From Delphinus delphis (taxonomy: Eukaryota; Chordata; Mammalia; Artiodactyla; Delphinidae): a DNA stretch of 64,000 nt. Position 1 is the first letter of the stretch; each line of letters begins with the position of its first letter. A program made the translations under genes and the position numbers. The DNA is taken from the NCBI RefSeq assembly GCF_949987515.2, contig NC_082686.1, positions 47,283,559-47,347,558 of the forward strand, read 5' to 3'. Shown piece after piece: positions 32,506 through 44,800 of the stretch. Under the pieces are notes generated by a model that worked only from the letters and a program-made list of their open reading frames with translations, was not told the DNA's origin and made no database searches.

Positions 32506-33975
32506 ATGCAGCTCAATGAGTCAAGTTCTTGCAGTGACCTTTGTTTGTGTCAGGCACCCATAGGAAGTTGATGTTCCCTAAGCTAGTGCTTCCCAGCCTG
32601 TATTTCCCAATATGGCTCACAGAGAAAATGGTGATGTTTATTTAAGACATTAGGGTAAACAACGGAGGCTTTTGGAGGGCAACTGAAGCGAAGAGTCCCT
32701 GAGGAGTCTCCCTTGGCCCCCGCACTGCCAGGCTGCCTAGGGGATCATACATTTCTCATCCACTGAGTTTCTAGCAACAGTTGGAAACCACTTCCCTAAG
32801 TTAACATTAGATCACTTGGGCCCAGTTTTTCTGGTAAATACCTCAGAAGGTTACATTGGCCCCAGAGAATATGTTTTCTGAAGAAATTTAAATCCTACTA
32901 GCCAAATACATTGCTTAGTCCCTACCGTGAGATACAGGATATAAGCCTAAATTGTGAAACAACAAATGCATTAGTCAGTTATTTTTCTTTCGAGGCTAAG
33001 TAGTTCATGACCTTCTTTCTTGTGTTCTTCAAATATGAGGGCACTTTATAATTTTTTTTATCAAGGTTGGAATACGTTTTTATCAGTGCAGGCTGTTGCA
33101 TTTATCTGTATTACTCAGGCAGGTGCGTGGCACGTGTTCCTTCCAGCATCGTGTGTGTTCTGTGGATGTAACACCATGTTCTTTGAAGGTCATGACTGAT
33201 TTTCTAGACAGGAATTGAGATAAGTAATAAATTTGTAGCTCTGAGTTTCTCTCAGGTATTTCCTGGATACCTTTATATTTTAACAGAGAAATGGGCTATT
33301 TATAGAGTTAACCTCATCACAATATCTCTTAAAACAGCTGAATAAAATTTTCACAATTTATAGGTAAATATGTCCTTAGAGAAATTATTGCTTAGCTCAG
33401 AAGTAGACTGAGAGGGCACGTAAGCAGGCTGCAGAGGCTGGGCTTAGGAGCTTGAAAGGGACTGGGAGTTGAAGTGGTCAACTCTGGGCAGATCTCTTGG
33501 AGTGAAGTAGGCTCCCCCACCAGTGGCCCTTCCTTTCTGCACGTCCCATCCCACCTTGACTGAAAATCTGCTGATACTAAGAATACTTTTAAGCTTGAAA
33601 ATGCCACTTAAATATGGTAGCATCTTGAATTAAACTGTAAATATAGAGGGAAAGGCATTGAATAGCAGTAATAATAACAGCCCCGTTTGCCGAATGTTTA
33701 TAAAGTTAATAGAGATCAGCAAACCCAGTCTGTTAGACTTCAGCACTGGGATGCAAGGTCTGTCCTCCTGGTGGAGAGTGGTGTAAATTATTGAAGGTCA
33801 TTGGAGGCGGAGAAGAGGGCAAAGAGAAGGGCACAGTGAACCTGGAATAGTGGTTTCTTAACTTCGTCTGGGGTAGGACAGGGAGAGGACAGTAGGGAAT
33901 GAAGCGAGGCACACCTTTTTAATAAACATGGATCTGGATCATTACCTGTGCCCCCTGCCATACCAAGGGTGTAAG
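32506..33975. other. Unique sequence, 1.5 kb
   Basis: No gene recognised. A segment at about 32587-32795 starts 'gtgcttcccagcctg' and ends 'gttggaaaccactt', which could be an eroded hAT element, but the ends are too degenerate to claim. A MIR-like word is present near 33670. Confidence 0.4.
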
Positions 33976-34345
33976 TCCAGTGATATGTTGCAGCTGGTCC
34001 TTATTGGCTCATGACTATTAACTTTTTAAGAACTATGTGAGCTGTTTGTTAAATGTGGTCATTATTAAAAATTAAATTATTTTAATTGCAAGTAAATAGA
34101 CAAGTTCTTGAAAAGAGGGATAACAAGTGCTCAAAACTCATCATTTCCTAATAATTTTACTACAATTGTGCTTTCGAGGTTATTTATGCCTGTTTTCTTC
34201 CCAGCTCCGTATTCAGTAATATCATGTTGGCAGCTTGAAATCAGTCATCATGGGAATATTTGCACTATGGAAATCAACAAATGCAACAGATCAGGACTTT
34301 TCTCCCCAGAGAGCCAGTTGTTAACCATTTACCAGCACATCAGTG
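33976..34345 (+). mobile_element. Possible hAT element related to the 62.8-kb copy
   Basis: The core at 34228-34300, 'cagcttgaaatcagtcatca', 'tgggaatatttgcactatgg' and 'aaatgcaacagatcagg', matches the order of words in 62838-63037. Both have 'gagagcc/tagtt' near the 3' end. The 5' start at 'cagtgatatgttgcagctgg' is inferred. No target duplication was found, so the edges are uncertain. The 99-codon frame at 34108-34407 lies mostly in this repeat. Confidence 0.5.
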
Positions 34346-34589
34346 GATGTTATGATTATGTGCCAACCAGTGGGAAGGAGGGATGTGGTTGGTATTTATC
34401 CAAGTGAAATCAAGTCTGTCATCTCTAGGTTACGTATCTTCATCTTAGACTGTGCTGCCTACCTGGACTGAGGTTAAAAAAAACAAAACGAAGGCATAAT
34501 GACATTTCAAGTTCCTTCCTCTCAGTTTCCGATGCGTACACATGTGCCTGATGGCAATTAAAGCTATTATCTCAGTGAATTGTGATAGT
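34346..34589. other. Unique sequence
   Basis: No feature recognised. Confidence 0.4.
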
Positions 34590-34665
34590 TTACATTTCTA
34601 TTTATCTGTGTATCCCCAGTGCATAGTATACAATCAGTCCTTAATAATTTATAAATAAATGATGT
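34590..34665 (+). repeat. L2 3' end fragment, sense
   Basis: 'ctgtgtatccccagtgcata' followed by 'cagtccttaataatttataa' is the sense L2 3' terminus. Confidence 0.65.
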
Positions 34666-35497
34666 ATATGCCCTTCTTCCAGAATCTAAACATATCATTG
34701 ATCAGCTATAGCACTTTAACAAATTTCTGCCCCTCTCCTTAAATATTGGAAACAAGTTATCAGTTTTTGTTGTTTTTGTTGCTGTTTATTACGGAGAAAA
34801 GTCTTGTTCCCCTCATCTTCTTTATTTTTTTCACTTATTCTTTCTCCTTCTCAACCTAAGGCCTGCATCCTTCCAGATAACAGTGACTTTTTTGACTATG
34901 TAAAGTTTTAGAGCGTGGAACTAGATATAATTCAGTCTAGCAGACTTCTACTTCTCCATAAATGATTGCTATTTTGCAGGGCCCATCAAAATAGTTTGGA
35001 GACTTAGTCAGAATTGTCATAATAAATGTAGTGTGTCAGATTCGAAAAACTGTTTGGAGAGTGAGATCTCTATTAAGTTATACAGGCCACCTGTATGAGA
35101 GGTAACTGAAGAATGAATTCAGTGGAGCATGCCGTACTTGGACAACAAAACGACTTACTAGAACTGAACTAACTGATGCTGGCAGAGCTCTGAGAGCTGC
35201 CTTGACTGGGAGCCCTGGATAAGAAGTTAAATGGAGTATGCCTGACAGACCCTCTGTACTATACCAAATACTGCACAGGTCGGGGATTGGATGGCTGCTA
35301 GGTGACCACTGCATTCTCTTTTGGTTCCCTTCTGAGAAGGAAAAATTGATAAGACAGAAAGAGGGATGGGGCAAAAACAGTCCAAAAAAGAAAGGATAAA
35401 GTTCTTAGACTGTCTTCACACCATAAGAAACACTTACTGAAAAGCTTGGATTAGGTCTGGCAATGAAAATAAGCACAGGACTCTTGGAGTATGTTCT
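34666..35497. other. Unique sequence
   Basis: No feature recognised. The 98-codon antisense frame at 35078-35374 has no recognisable domain. Confidence 0.5.
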
Positions 35498-35615
35498 TGG
35501 CTGTTACCACTACCTTTGACTCTGAGCAAGTCAGCTGACTTATCCACCTGTAAAATAATATTCCCTCAGACATTAATACTTACCTCATGAGGTTATCTAA
35601 AGGAGAATGTTAGTA
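35498..35615 (+). repeat. MIR, sense
   Basis: 'tctgagcaagtcagctgact', 'tatccacctgtaaaataata' and 'tacctcatgaggttatctaa' fit the sense MIR. Confidence 0.65.
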
Positions 35616-36084
35616 ATAATATCTTATGTTTACATCATTCCTTTCACAGAGAGCTCAAATCATTTTTTATATATTGAGAATGAAGCTTCTTGTGAGAAAT
35701 AAATGTAAGCATTCATGTTTTAGAAATGAACTTAAGTCATAAGAGTCTGAATTAAATGCATTGCAGGATGACGTACGGTACATAGTGATCCAGTACTCAA
35801 ATGAATTTCTATTCCACTAAAAGTTCCATCTTTCCTCCTTCTTTTGTGAATTGAGAAAATATGGTGAGTCCATTTACATGCATGGGAGATTCCTTATATG
35901 CAATCAGAGTGGTCTCTTGGGACTTATCCAGAGCTTGAAGATCAGTCAAAACATGTTTGATAACACTCTTGGACCTTGATTGTGGCAGAAAGACACCTGG
36001 GAAATCTTAGCCCTGGACTACACAATGCCACTAACGGGTTCCAGAGATAGAAGATGATAATATGGGAGTATTTTCTCTGTTCAT
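35616..36084. other. Unique sequence
   Basis: Nothing recognised. Confidence 0.5.
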
Positions 36085-38110
36085 TTCAGCTCAATTCAAC
36101 CATTGTTTCTTGAGTGCCCATTTCATGATTTTGAGAAGTGTAGAGAATGAAAGAGGAACAGCATGCTCGAGAAAGTTAAACGGGCATTAACAAGGAGAGG
36201 GGAATGAGATTTCCAAGTGGATATATGCAGCCATACTGGGGAGAGTTAGAAAAGTATCACAGTATTTCAGGTGTTTGAAGAGGGGAAAGATTACATTTAG
36301 CTGAGTAATCCCAAACATTTATCACCTATGTGCCAGTCATGTTCATTGGAGAGACATAACTCCTGCCCTGGAGATCCAGTGGGGAAGACATGTGCAAATA
36401 CATAGTTTTAGCACATTGTAGCCAATGCAGTGATCAAATGCACTTAACCCAGTTTGGGAATTTAGAGAAGGCTCCTTGGAGGGCAAGACTTCTCTTAAAG
36501 TCTTAAAATTGAAAAGAACATGGAAAGGGAATTCTAGGCTGGAAGATTGGCATGTCCAAAGGCCCCCAGTGTTTAGTCTTCTTTCAGTAGACAATGGCAG
36601 ACTACTGCCAGAAAATTTGGTATTATTATGGTCTAAAGGTTAATTGGAGGTGGTAATGAGATACAAGGCTAAAGATAAAGGGCCTACCTTGCTGTCTTAT
36701 TTACTACTGAATACTAGTTGAAGTGTGAGTCATCAATAAATATTTTTTTAAAAACTGAATGAATGATACGTTAGGTTTAAGTCCCTGTGTGGGCTATCCA
36801 AGTAAATAAATGTGGCAGGCATTGGAAGAGAATCTGGACTAGAAATACAGATTTGAAGTCACCCCTTATCAATGGTATTTAAAATCAAGAGCTAGTGAAA
36901 TTGTACAAGTAGAGTACGTAGAATGAGCAGAGTACCACTGGAGAAGCCTTGAGGAATACAGGCATTCAAGGGCAAACAAAAGAAGAGGAACCAATGAGGG
37001 AGACTGGAAAGAAAAAGCAGAGAAAACAGAGATTTGATCCTTGTCCATAGGGATGGCATTATGGACTTCGTTGGTGGGCTCATGAAAGAAGTTTTCAGTG
37101 CAATAGCCAGGGCAGAAGTCAGATTGTGGTTTGCTGTAAGGTAAATGGGAAGGGTCAGAAAGTTGAGATACTGAGCACAGACCTCTCTTTCAAATCCCTT
37201 GGATTAGAAGAGAAGGAAGGGGACAGTTCCTAGAGGACAACCCAGGTTCAAGAAGAGGAAAATATTAACGTATTAAGCCCAAAGTTAAGTTGGCTTCTGG
37301 GCTTAGGGGAAAAAGCAAATAGGCAGTGAGAGGTTGAATATTTAGGGAAAAGGGGGGATAATTGATAGAACAAGATCCTCAGAGAGATGAAAGAAGATTG
37401 GGGCCATATGTGGAGAGCAGAGCCTTGAACCAGAGTAGGGATGCATCATCTTCTGAACAGGAAGAAAGAGTGTAAGAATTTGTCCAAAGATAGCTAGGAA
37501 GGGGAGGATGCTGAGATAATGTATGTGTAATTGTCTCATTGAAGTAGAAGATGAGGTCATCTGCTGAGAGAGAGGTGGCTTTGGTTGGAGTCTTGAGCAT
37601 AATGACAGTTTTGAAATGTTGCTTAGTAAAATAAAGGCAAGCTAAGCAAGGATGAGTGAGAGATTGCGCAGAGATTGAGGGCTGCAGGTTTATAGTGGCA
37701 TCAGTCTGAAAGCTGATTTTCTCCAACTGTGTTTTAAACAGCTGGGTCATGAAATATAGAAAGTATATTTTTGAATTGATCCTGTATTGAGATTTTGTTA
37801 AACAAGTGAAGCAAAAGGACAGAGGTCCAATGTAGTTGAAGCTATTGGTGAGAGAGTGTTAGGGTGATATGAACCATGGTATACCAGCTGGGTAAAGCAG
37901 TGAGGCCAGGAGAGGGGTCAAGGGTTCTCCTGGGACTAAAGAAGAGAGACAGTTAAAGCACAGGCAGGAGAGGACTGGAAATATCGGAGATTGTCATCAT
38001 CTTTGGATATGGGATGGGAAGCAGCACCACTTGATGATTTATTCCAGGGTGTGACCTTGATGTGGGTGACCCTGGAGGTGAAGAAGGTGAAGAATTGGAT
38101 AGGTTAACAA
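36085..38110 (-). mobile_element. Long antisense L2 LINE tract, about 2 kb
   Basis: Reading left to right, the tract passes from the L2 3' end ('ttcttgagtgcccatttcat', 'ataactcctgccctggagat') through 'gggcctaccttgctgtctta' to deeper ORF2-derived sequence ('tttgaagtcaccccttatca', 'gagtaccactggagaagcct', 'agtagaagatgaggtcatct'). The minus-strand frame at 37379-37750 contains SADDLIFYF, which resembles a linker segment of the L2 ORF2 protein, and is a relic. The tract may be one element with small gaps or two collinear fragments. Confidence 0.75.
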
Positions 38111-38279
38111 GATGGATACTGAAGTCATCCAGGATGGTGATAGGACAAGGGTTGTGTTAAAAATTGTACCCAAGTGGCCTAGTCTTGTTTTAAAGGAACC
38201 TGGAGATTAGTAAGAGGACATCAATGAGAAAAGACCATTGGGTGATATAAACCTCAACGAATGGTTTAGAAGCATCTAT
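38111..38279. other. Unique or eroded L2 sequence
   Basis: Purine-biased sequence that may continue the L2. Not resolvable by eye. Confidence 0.3.
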
Positions 38280-38605
38280 GAGAAGAAACAATAACACCTT
38301 TTGGGTATGTACTATTCATTAGGCATTGTTTTAAATGTTTGGTTGAACCATATGCACTTGCTGATATTTGAGCATTTTGACCTATAAAAATGGTAATTTC
38401 ATACTGTTCAACCTCATACTGTATATGTATTCATTCATTCTCACAGCCACCTTCTGAAGTAGATTACCATTTAGCAGCTAAACACATTTAGCAGAACCAC
38501 AGGAATAATAAGTGACTTGCCCAAGGTCATCAAATAAGTAGTAGAGTCCAGTTTTGGACCTTGGCAGTCTAGCCCCAGAGCTTGCAGTCTATCTCTGAGT
38601 AGGGA
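38280..38605 (-). repeat. MIR, antisense
   Basis: 'gcattgttttaaatgtttgg', 'cattctcacagccaccttct', 'taagtgacttgcccaaggtc' and 'gtagagtccagttttggacc' give a diverged antisense MIR. Extra sequence in the middle (38345-38430) may be an insertion. Confidence 0.7.
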
Positions 38606-38859
38606 ATGCCCACTGTTCCCCCACTGCCCTTTAAGCCTTAACAGTGTGTGAGATGTATGAGACTGAAGTCCTCTCAGGTGTATAATAAACTGAGATAAAT
38701 GCCATAAAGGAAACAAACATGGTTTTCTGGTCGTTCACAAAGTCTCATACCAGCATGCTCTGTGCTTCCCCACCCTTTATATTGTGTTCTCCTTCACTCT
38801 CAGGCTTCTTAATGGCAGAATACTTTCTCTATCTCCTTGCCTAACTGAAACCTAATGTG
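38606..38859. other. Unique sequence
   Basis: No feature recognised. Confidence 0.45.
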
Positions 38860-39750
38860 TCCCTGGTTTCTTTGCAGGAGTTTATTAGTAGACAAGCGAG
38901 GAAGGGAATTCTAGACATTTTATGTATAGGGTCACTAGAGTTTGAGAAAGAGCAATGAACACAGTTCATTCAGGAAATGACAAGACATTCTGTATATGAG
39001 ACATCAGTCAGGATAGTGGGAGAGGTAGAGTTTGTAAGAGAGAGTGATAGAGGTTAAGCCAGAAGCTGGGGTGGGTCTTGAAGGACTTTTTACCATTTTG
39101 AAGAACTTAAACATTATCCTCCATGTTGTAGCCAACCACTGGAAAGATTTTAAGCAGCAAAATGCCATGAACAAATTATACAGGTGACCCTTGAACAACA
39201 CGGTTTGAACTGCACCAGTCCACTTATCCATGGATTTTTTTTTTCCAGTAGTAAATGCTACAGTACTACATGATCTGCAGTTGGTTGAATCCACAGTCAT
39301 AGAAATGTGGACATGGAGGAAATGCAAATATGAAGGGCCGACTATCAGTTAAATGCAAATTTTCGACTATGGGGAGGGTCAGTTCCCCTAACCCCCATGT
39401 TGTTCAAGGGTCAACTGTAGATAAATGTAAGGATGCAATTAAGGGGGGAAAGACTAGAGGCAGGAAGATGAGTTAGGAAGCTGCTATAATTATCCATGTG
39501 AAGGAATAGGGCTTGGCAATGGTCCTAGCTATGTGACTGAAGAGGAAGGGTGTATTCACAAGATATTTAATGGCAAGAATTGGCAGATTTTGGTGTCTAA
39601 GAGAGTATGGGTTGCTGAAATCAGCAACTAAGATCACCATGCAAGAAAAGAAGTTGCTTTGTAAGGAATCCTCTTTTTCTGTATGTTGAGTACGAGATGT
39701 CTCTAGAATCCAGGTAGAAATACAGGTCTGGGAGTCAGGAACCAGGTCTC
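38860..39750 (-). mobile_element. L2 LINE, antisense, interrupted by MER2
   Basis: Left part: 'gggtgggtcttgaaggactt' and 'gtagccaaccactggaaaga' followed by 'ttttaagcagcaaaatgcca'. Right part resumes after the transposon with 'aggaagctgctataattatc' and later 'gtctgggagtcaggaacc'. The two halves are collinear on the antisense L2 consensus order, so the MER2 landed inside an existing L2. Confidence 0.7.
39179..39419. mobile_element. MER2 (Tigger-type) DNA transposon with TA target duplication
   Basis: The element at 39181-39417 starts 'caggtgacccttgaacaaca' and ends 'tgttcaagggtcaactg'. These ends are inverted repeats with a few mismatches. It is flanked by TA at 39179-39180 and 39418-39419, as expected for Tc1/mariner transposons. 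Internal words gatctgcagttggttgaatc and ggtcagttcccctaaccccc are typical of MER2. It is non-autonomous and has no transposase frame. Confidence 0.9.
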
Positions 39751-40059
39751 ACAGAAGATGCAGATGAAAATATGTTACATCCCCTGATCTCTCTGAGACT
39801 CACTTCCAAAATTGCCACTTCCCCCATCAGTTTCTATCCTGTGGCCACTCCTTGATCTAAGTTAGTACCAGCGTGTGGGGACAGGAACCTGAGTAGTCTG
39901 TAGCTTTGGGCTAGGTGCCTTCACCAGGGCCTTACCTGTGGAATCATTGAAAGGTCTGGGGTAGGGTCTAGGACACCCAGTAACTCTCCAACTGCTGAGA
40001 GCAGCCCTCTCCCTGCAGCATCATTCCCGTGGGAGAGGGTAGAGTAGCTTCCTAGTGTC
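39751..40059. other. Unique sequence
   Basis: No feature recognised. Confidence 0.45.
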
Positions 40060-40410
40060 CACTGAAAGAAAAACACAACATGAAAGTTATGAGTTTAAGT
40101 TTTATTCAGGTTTTTCCTGAGGACTGTAGCCTGAGAAACAGCCTCTCAGATAGCTCTAAGGAACTCCTCCCAAAACGTAGGGGAGGAGACAGTTTACTGC
40201 TAATCACAAAGAACAGATATCTGAAGTTAATGATTTTAGTACTTTTCTGTGTACTTTTCTATGGGAAAATGCAAGAATCTTGGGTCATTGAAATTCCCCC
40301 TGAGATATGCATCTTAACTATCTAAGGGCCTTTTACCATAGCACAGAATGCCTCAATCTGTTTTTTTCCAACTTGAATTTCCCTCAGGGCGCAGTGGGTT
40401 GAGATTCAAC
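40060..40410 (-). repeat. Possible LTR fragment of an endogenous retrovirus-like element, antisense
   Basis: 'ttttattcaggtttttcctg' (an antisense AATAAA context) followed by 'gagaaacagcctctcagata', 'ctctaaggaactcctcccaa' and 'atttccctcagggcgcagtg' has the look of an old LTR read backwards. No internal viral genes and no partner LTR are seen. The family is unnamed. The 81-codon frame at 40080-40325 is inside it and is not coding. Confidence 0.4.
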
Positions 40411-43284
40411 CCTTCATATATCTGGATGATGAGCAACGCTATTTCCTTTTTTACACTAGCATGAATGAATGAATGATTGGGGTCACTGAATTTTGGTCAT
40501 CCTAAAAAGCCACCTGTATACTCTTTTGGTAGGTCTTGTACAAGTTTAATTATGTAGACCTAGTTCCTGGCCTAGGTGTATGTAGACTAGATGGAAACTG
40601 TGAATTAGGCATATAACTAGCACACCAACAAGGAATATAGTGGACAAATGGGTAACATGGTAAAATATAGATAATACAGTCCAGCTAAGCAGTAAGTGAA
40701 TCAGTGCAAATGTTATTAATGAGAAGGGACCTGGTTCTGACAGGAACAGAATAATATTGCAGAGACATGATAAGCATCAATGAATATGCAAAGCATGGGA
40801 AAAGATGTCATTCAGACAAGTCTTTTAATTAGCTTAAAAAATGTGGTAAGGAATAGAAAGACAACCAGTCTTAGCTTTCCCTGAGGTTGAAATAAACTTG
40901 ACCCAATGGAGTTCCCTAGTCCTGTTCATTTGCTGAGTTGACTTATATTCCAGGGATTTGCATGTGGAAAACTAATGCCAAGGCAGGATTACCAGACTGT
41001 AAATTCATCAAGAAGCCTGATGATATCATAAACTGTGAAAAGCCAATGTCCTGCAGCAGCATCAGAAACCTCCCAGTTTGATTTAGCACTGGTAATCCAT
41101 TTTATTCCTCTCCATTAGTTATGACAGTAATAACAGATTGGAGACACAACCCCATTTTCTGCCTCTAGTGCTGTCTGCTGCTGGGCACAGCGGCTCCCAG
41201 TCATTCTTTCCAGTGTAAATAATGTTTCATGTTTCCAGGGCAGTCGTGAGTCGTTTCTGTGCTAGTGAAATGAGCCCATGTCACCACCCTGTTGGTGAAG
41301 ATTGAAGGTATGGGTGAAGCCAAGGAAATCCATAAGAAAGCCAGAGCTGCACCGCCTCCCTAAGAGGTATTTTTTGCTCTGGAGGACATTTAGATGTTAA
41401 TGTTAATTATGTGAATTTTCTTGAGTGTGGGGCAAGAAAATTCTATCACTTGCATCTGTCTGATGCAGGCCTTTTACTTTGGAACTTACTATTTCATGTT
41501 AGATGTAAATAAAGAACTCCTTTGTTGTGAGAGGGTATGTTACAAGGCAGTAAACACTTCAGCAAAGAGCATCTTTTGATCTTCATGCCTTTGGCAATAA
41601 AAGCTGAGAGCCAGAAACAGGCCAAAGAATTTGGGGCAGAGACCACTAAACGCTTCCCTTTTATCTATTCACAAAATTAGGTGCAGAACTATAGGAGTAG
41701 TGGATGGAATGACAATTATTAAGAAAGTTGAAGGGCAAAACGAGGCCACCCGAAAGATAAAGCTGAAGTTTGGATTTTGAGATGTGTTAGGACTCAATGA
41801 ATTTCATGAGAACGTAGGAGCATTATGTAGACACAGCATAAAGGAGAGAAATAAAAATGTTCTATCTCTCTCTCTCTTCCTGTGGTCTCTATAGGAATTA
41901 GTGGGTGTGTTAATAAATTTTAAATACTCGTTTGAGAATTCCTTTTTAATAAGAGGTCAGTGGGTAGACACTCATTTTTATGTGTGTGCAAAGTTATACA
42001 TTTCAAAAACTAGTCTGCTTTAATGCCTTAATTCTGCAAATCCCATTTCAATATGCTTACTAATTCAGTCTCCTTCTAAATATTAAACCATAATATATTC
42101 ATAAAAACAAATCTAAAATATATAAGTACAAATACATATGTAATTTCTTCTTTTTTGTCTTGCTCATTTTGACATTTTAAATTGTATTGCCAGGTCTTGG
42201 TAGACATCTAATATCTGCTTTATTATATGGGACTTATCAGAATCTCCTCTCAGGCCTTATAGAATTCATACTCACATCCTGTAGGTAACTAATAGACTGA
42301 AAAGCAAAACCCCACCATGGTAAGGGAGATAATGAACACACTACACACTTGATGAGAGATGAATGGACTTATACTTAAACCTCTTTTTAAATACACATCT
42401 TTCCCAGTTTTGGTAGCAGTGAGGGAGACAGAGATTTGGGATGCAGGTATCCTGTCCGATGTTCAATACCTCTTTTCTTAGGCCTGGTTTTGTGGTCTGG
42501 GGTGGAGGTAGGGAGCAGATTAGCTCAAAGTTTAGCTCTCCTTGACTGATGATGTATAATTGTTAAATAACTTTTAAGAGATCCTGCATAGTTAGTTTCG
42601 CATTTTATTTTATCCCACAGTTTCTTGTAGTCTACCTACAGTTCCGATAGCTGGCTGAATTGCTCTGTGACAAAAGGAATCTGAAAATGTACTATATTCC
42701 TCCCAAGCTTTAAGACCAAGAAGGTTCTGTGAATATTTTTCAGAGACAGATTGGGGGACTGTGCTCCATCTTAATGGCCTTTTAATTTGAAAGTTAAACT
42801 CAGTCCTTCTAATTGCTTGTAGGTATTGGACAATATGAATATTTCCATTGGATAATATGGAGAGGACAATTTATCACTGAAGGACTTGTCGTTTTTATCT
42901 TAGCTGAATCAGGTGCCAGTATATACAGTTTGCACTTTCAAGCACAGGTTGATTTATTATGGTGTGGACCTGCAGTTTTTAGAGGGCTTTATTAAACTGA
43001 ATATTTTTGGTAACTTTAGTAAAGTCCATTTTTTTACCTTGTTGACTTTAAAGTTATCACTGTCAGGTCAAACAAGTTAGAAACAAGAATAAAACCCCAA
43101 ATTTGGAGGAAAAAGCCTATTATTTTATGACATATAATAAAAATTCATTCAATTTTATTCAACAAAAGATCACAGTTTAGCCCCTCAGGAAGCAAGACAA
43201 AGTAATGAGCGCATGAAGTGAGCTTCAAGGAAATGGACAATGAACATTTCAGTGTTGTCTTTCCCACCTCTGGGTATGGGCTCT
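40411..43284. other. Unique sequence, 2.9 kb, repeat-poor
   Basis: No recognisable repeat apart from a short (TC)n run at 41866-41879. No open frame exceeds 60 codons and no exon is supported. This is the longest stretch in the window in which I can name nothing. Confidence 0.45.
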
Positions 43285-43430
43285 GGTGCCTGCCACACCT
43301 GGGTGGATTTAGCAGTGCCACTTCCTAACTCTGTAACATGGGCGTGTTGTTGGACTTTTTTGAATTTGCAAAACCAGAAAATGGTAGCACACTCACAGCT
43401 TTGTTAAGATGAGTTCATGAGATAAGAACA
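43285..43430 (+). repeat. MIR, sense, diverged
   Basis: 'cacctgggtggatttagcag', 'ccacttcctaactctgtaac' and 'gcaaaaccagaaaatggtag' follow the MIR order. Confidence 0.55.
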
Positions 43431-43634
43431 GCAATCAGTAACTACAATTAATATTATTGAGTGTCTGCTAATACTCCCAAGGACTGTGCTGGACATCTAA
43501 GATGAAGCCAGTGAAGCCCCTTTCACATAGCAGGGATTCAACTTCTACCTACTTCTGCTCTTCCCCACCCCAAGTTTACCAGATTCCTTAGGCAAAAGGG
43601 ATTTTGCTTATTTGTTCATGTATTCTCCCTTCAT
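43431..43634. other. Short unique interval
   Basis: A MIR or L2 3' word, 'attgagtgtctgctaatact', lies at 43457-43476. Otherwise nothing is recognised. Confidence 0.35.
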
Positions 43635-43935
43635 TTGCGCATCTATTCAACAAATACATAATGAATTCCATCTAGTTCCAGGAACTATTCTAAGTGCTGG
43701 AGATACAGCAATGAGTGACCAAGAGAAACAAAGTCCCTACTGTTGTACATTCTAGCACAGGAGACTGACAATGAACAGGCAAATATATTTAAAATGTTAT
43801 ATGTCATGTAGTAATAAGCGCTATGAAAAAAAAATAGAGTAAGCAGATAGAAAGTGATTGCAATACCAGGAGGCATGGAGGAGGAAGAAAGTTCTATTTT
43901 GAATAGTATAATCTAGGGAAAGAGACATTTCAGCA
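43635..43935 (-). mobile_element. L2 LINE 3' end, antisense
   Basis: 'ctattcaacaaatacataat', 'ctattctaagtgctggagat', 'acagcaatgagtgaccaaga' and 'gactgacaatgaacaggcaa' form a well-preserved antisense L2 end. Confidence 0.85.
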
Positions 43936-44429
43936 ATCTTGAGTATCAGAGTCATTCCAAAAGTAACATTCTTGCTCAGATGTGGAAGTCAAATATGCAG
44001 TGAGTTGTAGAAAGAAAGGTTAGAAAAATCAACAGCATACATTAGTGCATATTTTCTTTGGGCTAGTAGGCAAAAAGTAATACAGTGTGTCTTTTAATAA
44101 GTATAAAGCACTTAGAAAGTAGAACATAGTGAGGCTATATAAGTTTGTGCTGTTGTTAGTCTGTTTGAGGAGAGTAAAAAGATACTGTGACCTACTCATT
44201 TCTGCTTATAACTAAACAACAATCATACAGAAATCATATATATAGAATAGAAATAGATGGTATTGTGGTGTTGTCTGTTTATTGGATGTTTTAGGTAAAT
44301 TATTAAGCCATGTCCAAGACAAATATATAGACACCATGAACTTGGGAAAAGTAACTCCTCAAGGGAACTGCAGCCAGATTACTAGTAGGACCCTTGCTGG
44401 ACCTAAGCTTGCCTCCGAGAACAGTCTTA
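43936..44429. other. Unique AT-rich sequence
   Basis: Overlapping frames on the two strands (44282-44569) show no recognisable protein. Confidence 0.45.
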
Positions 44430-44800
44430 GCCCAGTGATTTTCTTTCAGCACTTTAAAGATGTCACTTGATTGTCTTCTGGCTTGCATAGTTTGTGACAA
44501 GAAGTTTGGTGCAATCCTTATGTTTGTTCCTCTCCATATATAGTCTTTTCTTTTTCTGGCTGCCTTCAAGATCTCTTCTTTATTTTTAATTTTCAGTAGT
44601 TTGAATATATGATTTTGTAATTGTTGTTGTTTATCCTACTCAGGGTTCTCTGGCTTTCTTGGACCTGTTGTTTTATGTCTTTAATTATTTGGAGGAAAAA
44701 TCTGACCATTTTCTTCTGTCTTCTCTCCTGTTCAGAAATTTTCTCTGGTTTCCCACCCTTCCCCCATCTTTCTCATGAGCACCTGGTGGAGAGTGGGTTT
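44430..44800. mobile_element. Old L1M-type fragment
   Basis: 'cagcactttaaagatgtcac', 'ttgattgtcttctggcttgc', 'tggctgccttcaagatctct' and 'ctggctttcttggacctgtt' match a sequence block common to ancient L1 elements. I am confident in the L1 origin but not in the orientation or the sub-region. Confidence 0.6.

Noticed and set aside
32587..32795. Possible hAT element
   Set aside because: The putative ends (gtgcttcccagcc and ggaaaccactt) are too degenerate and no 8-bp duplication was found.
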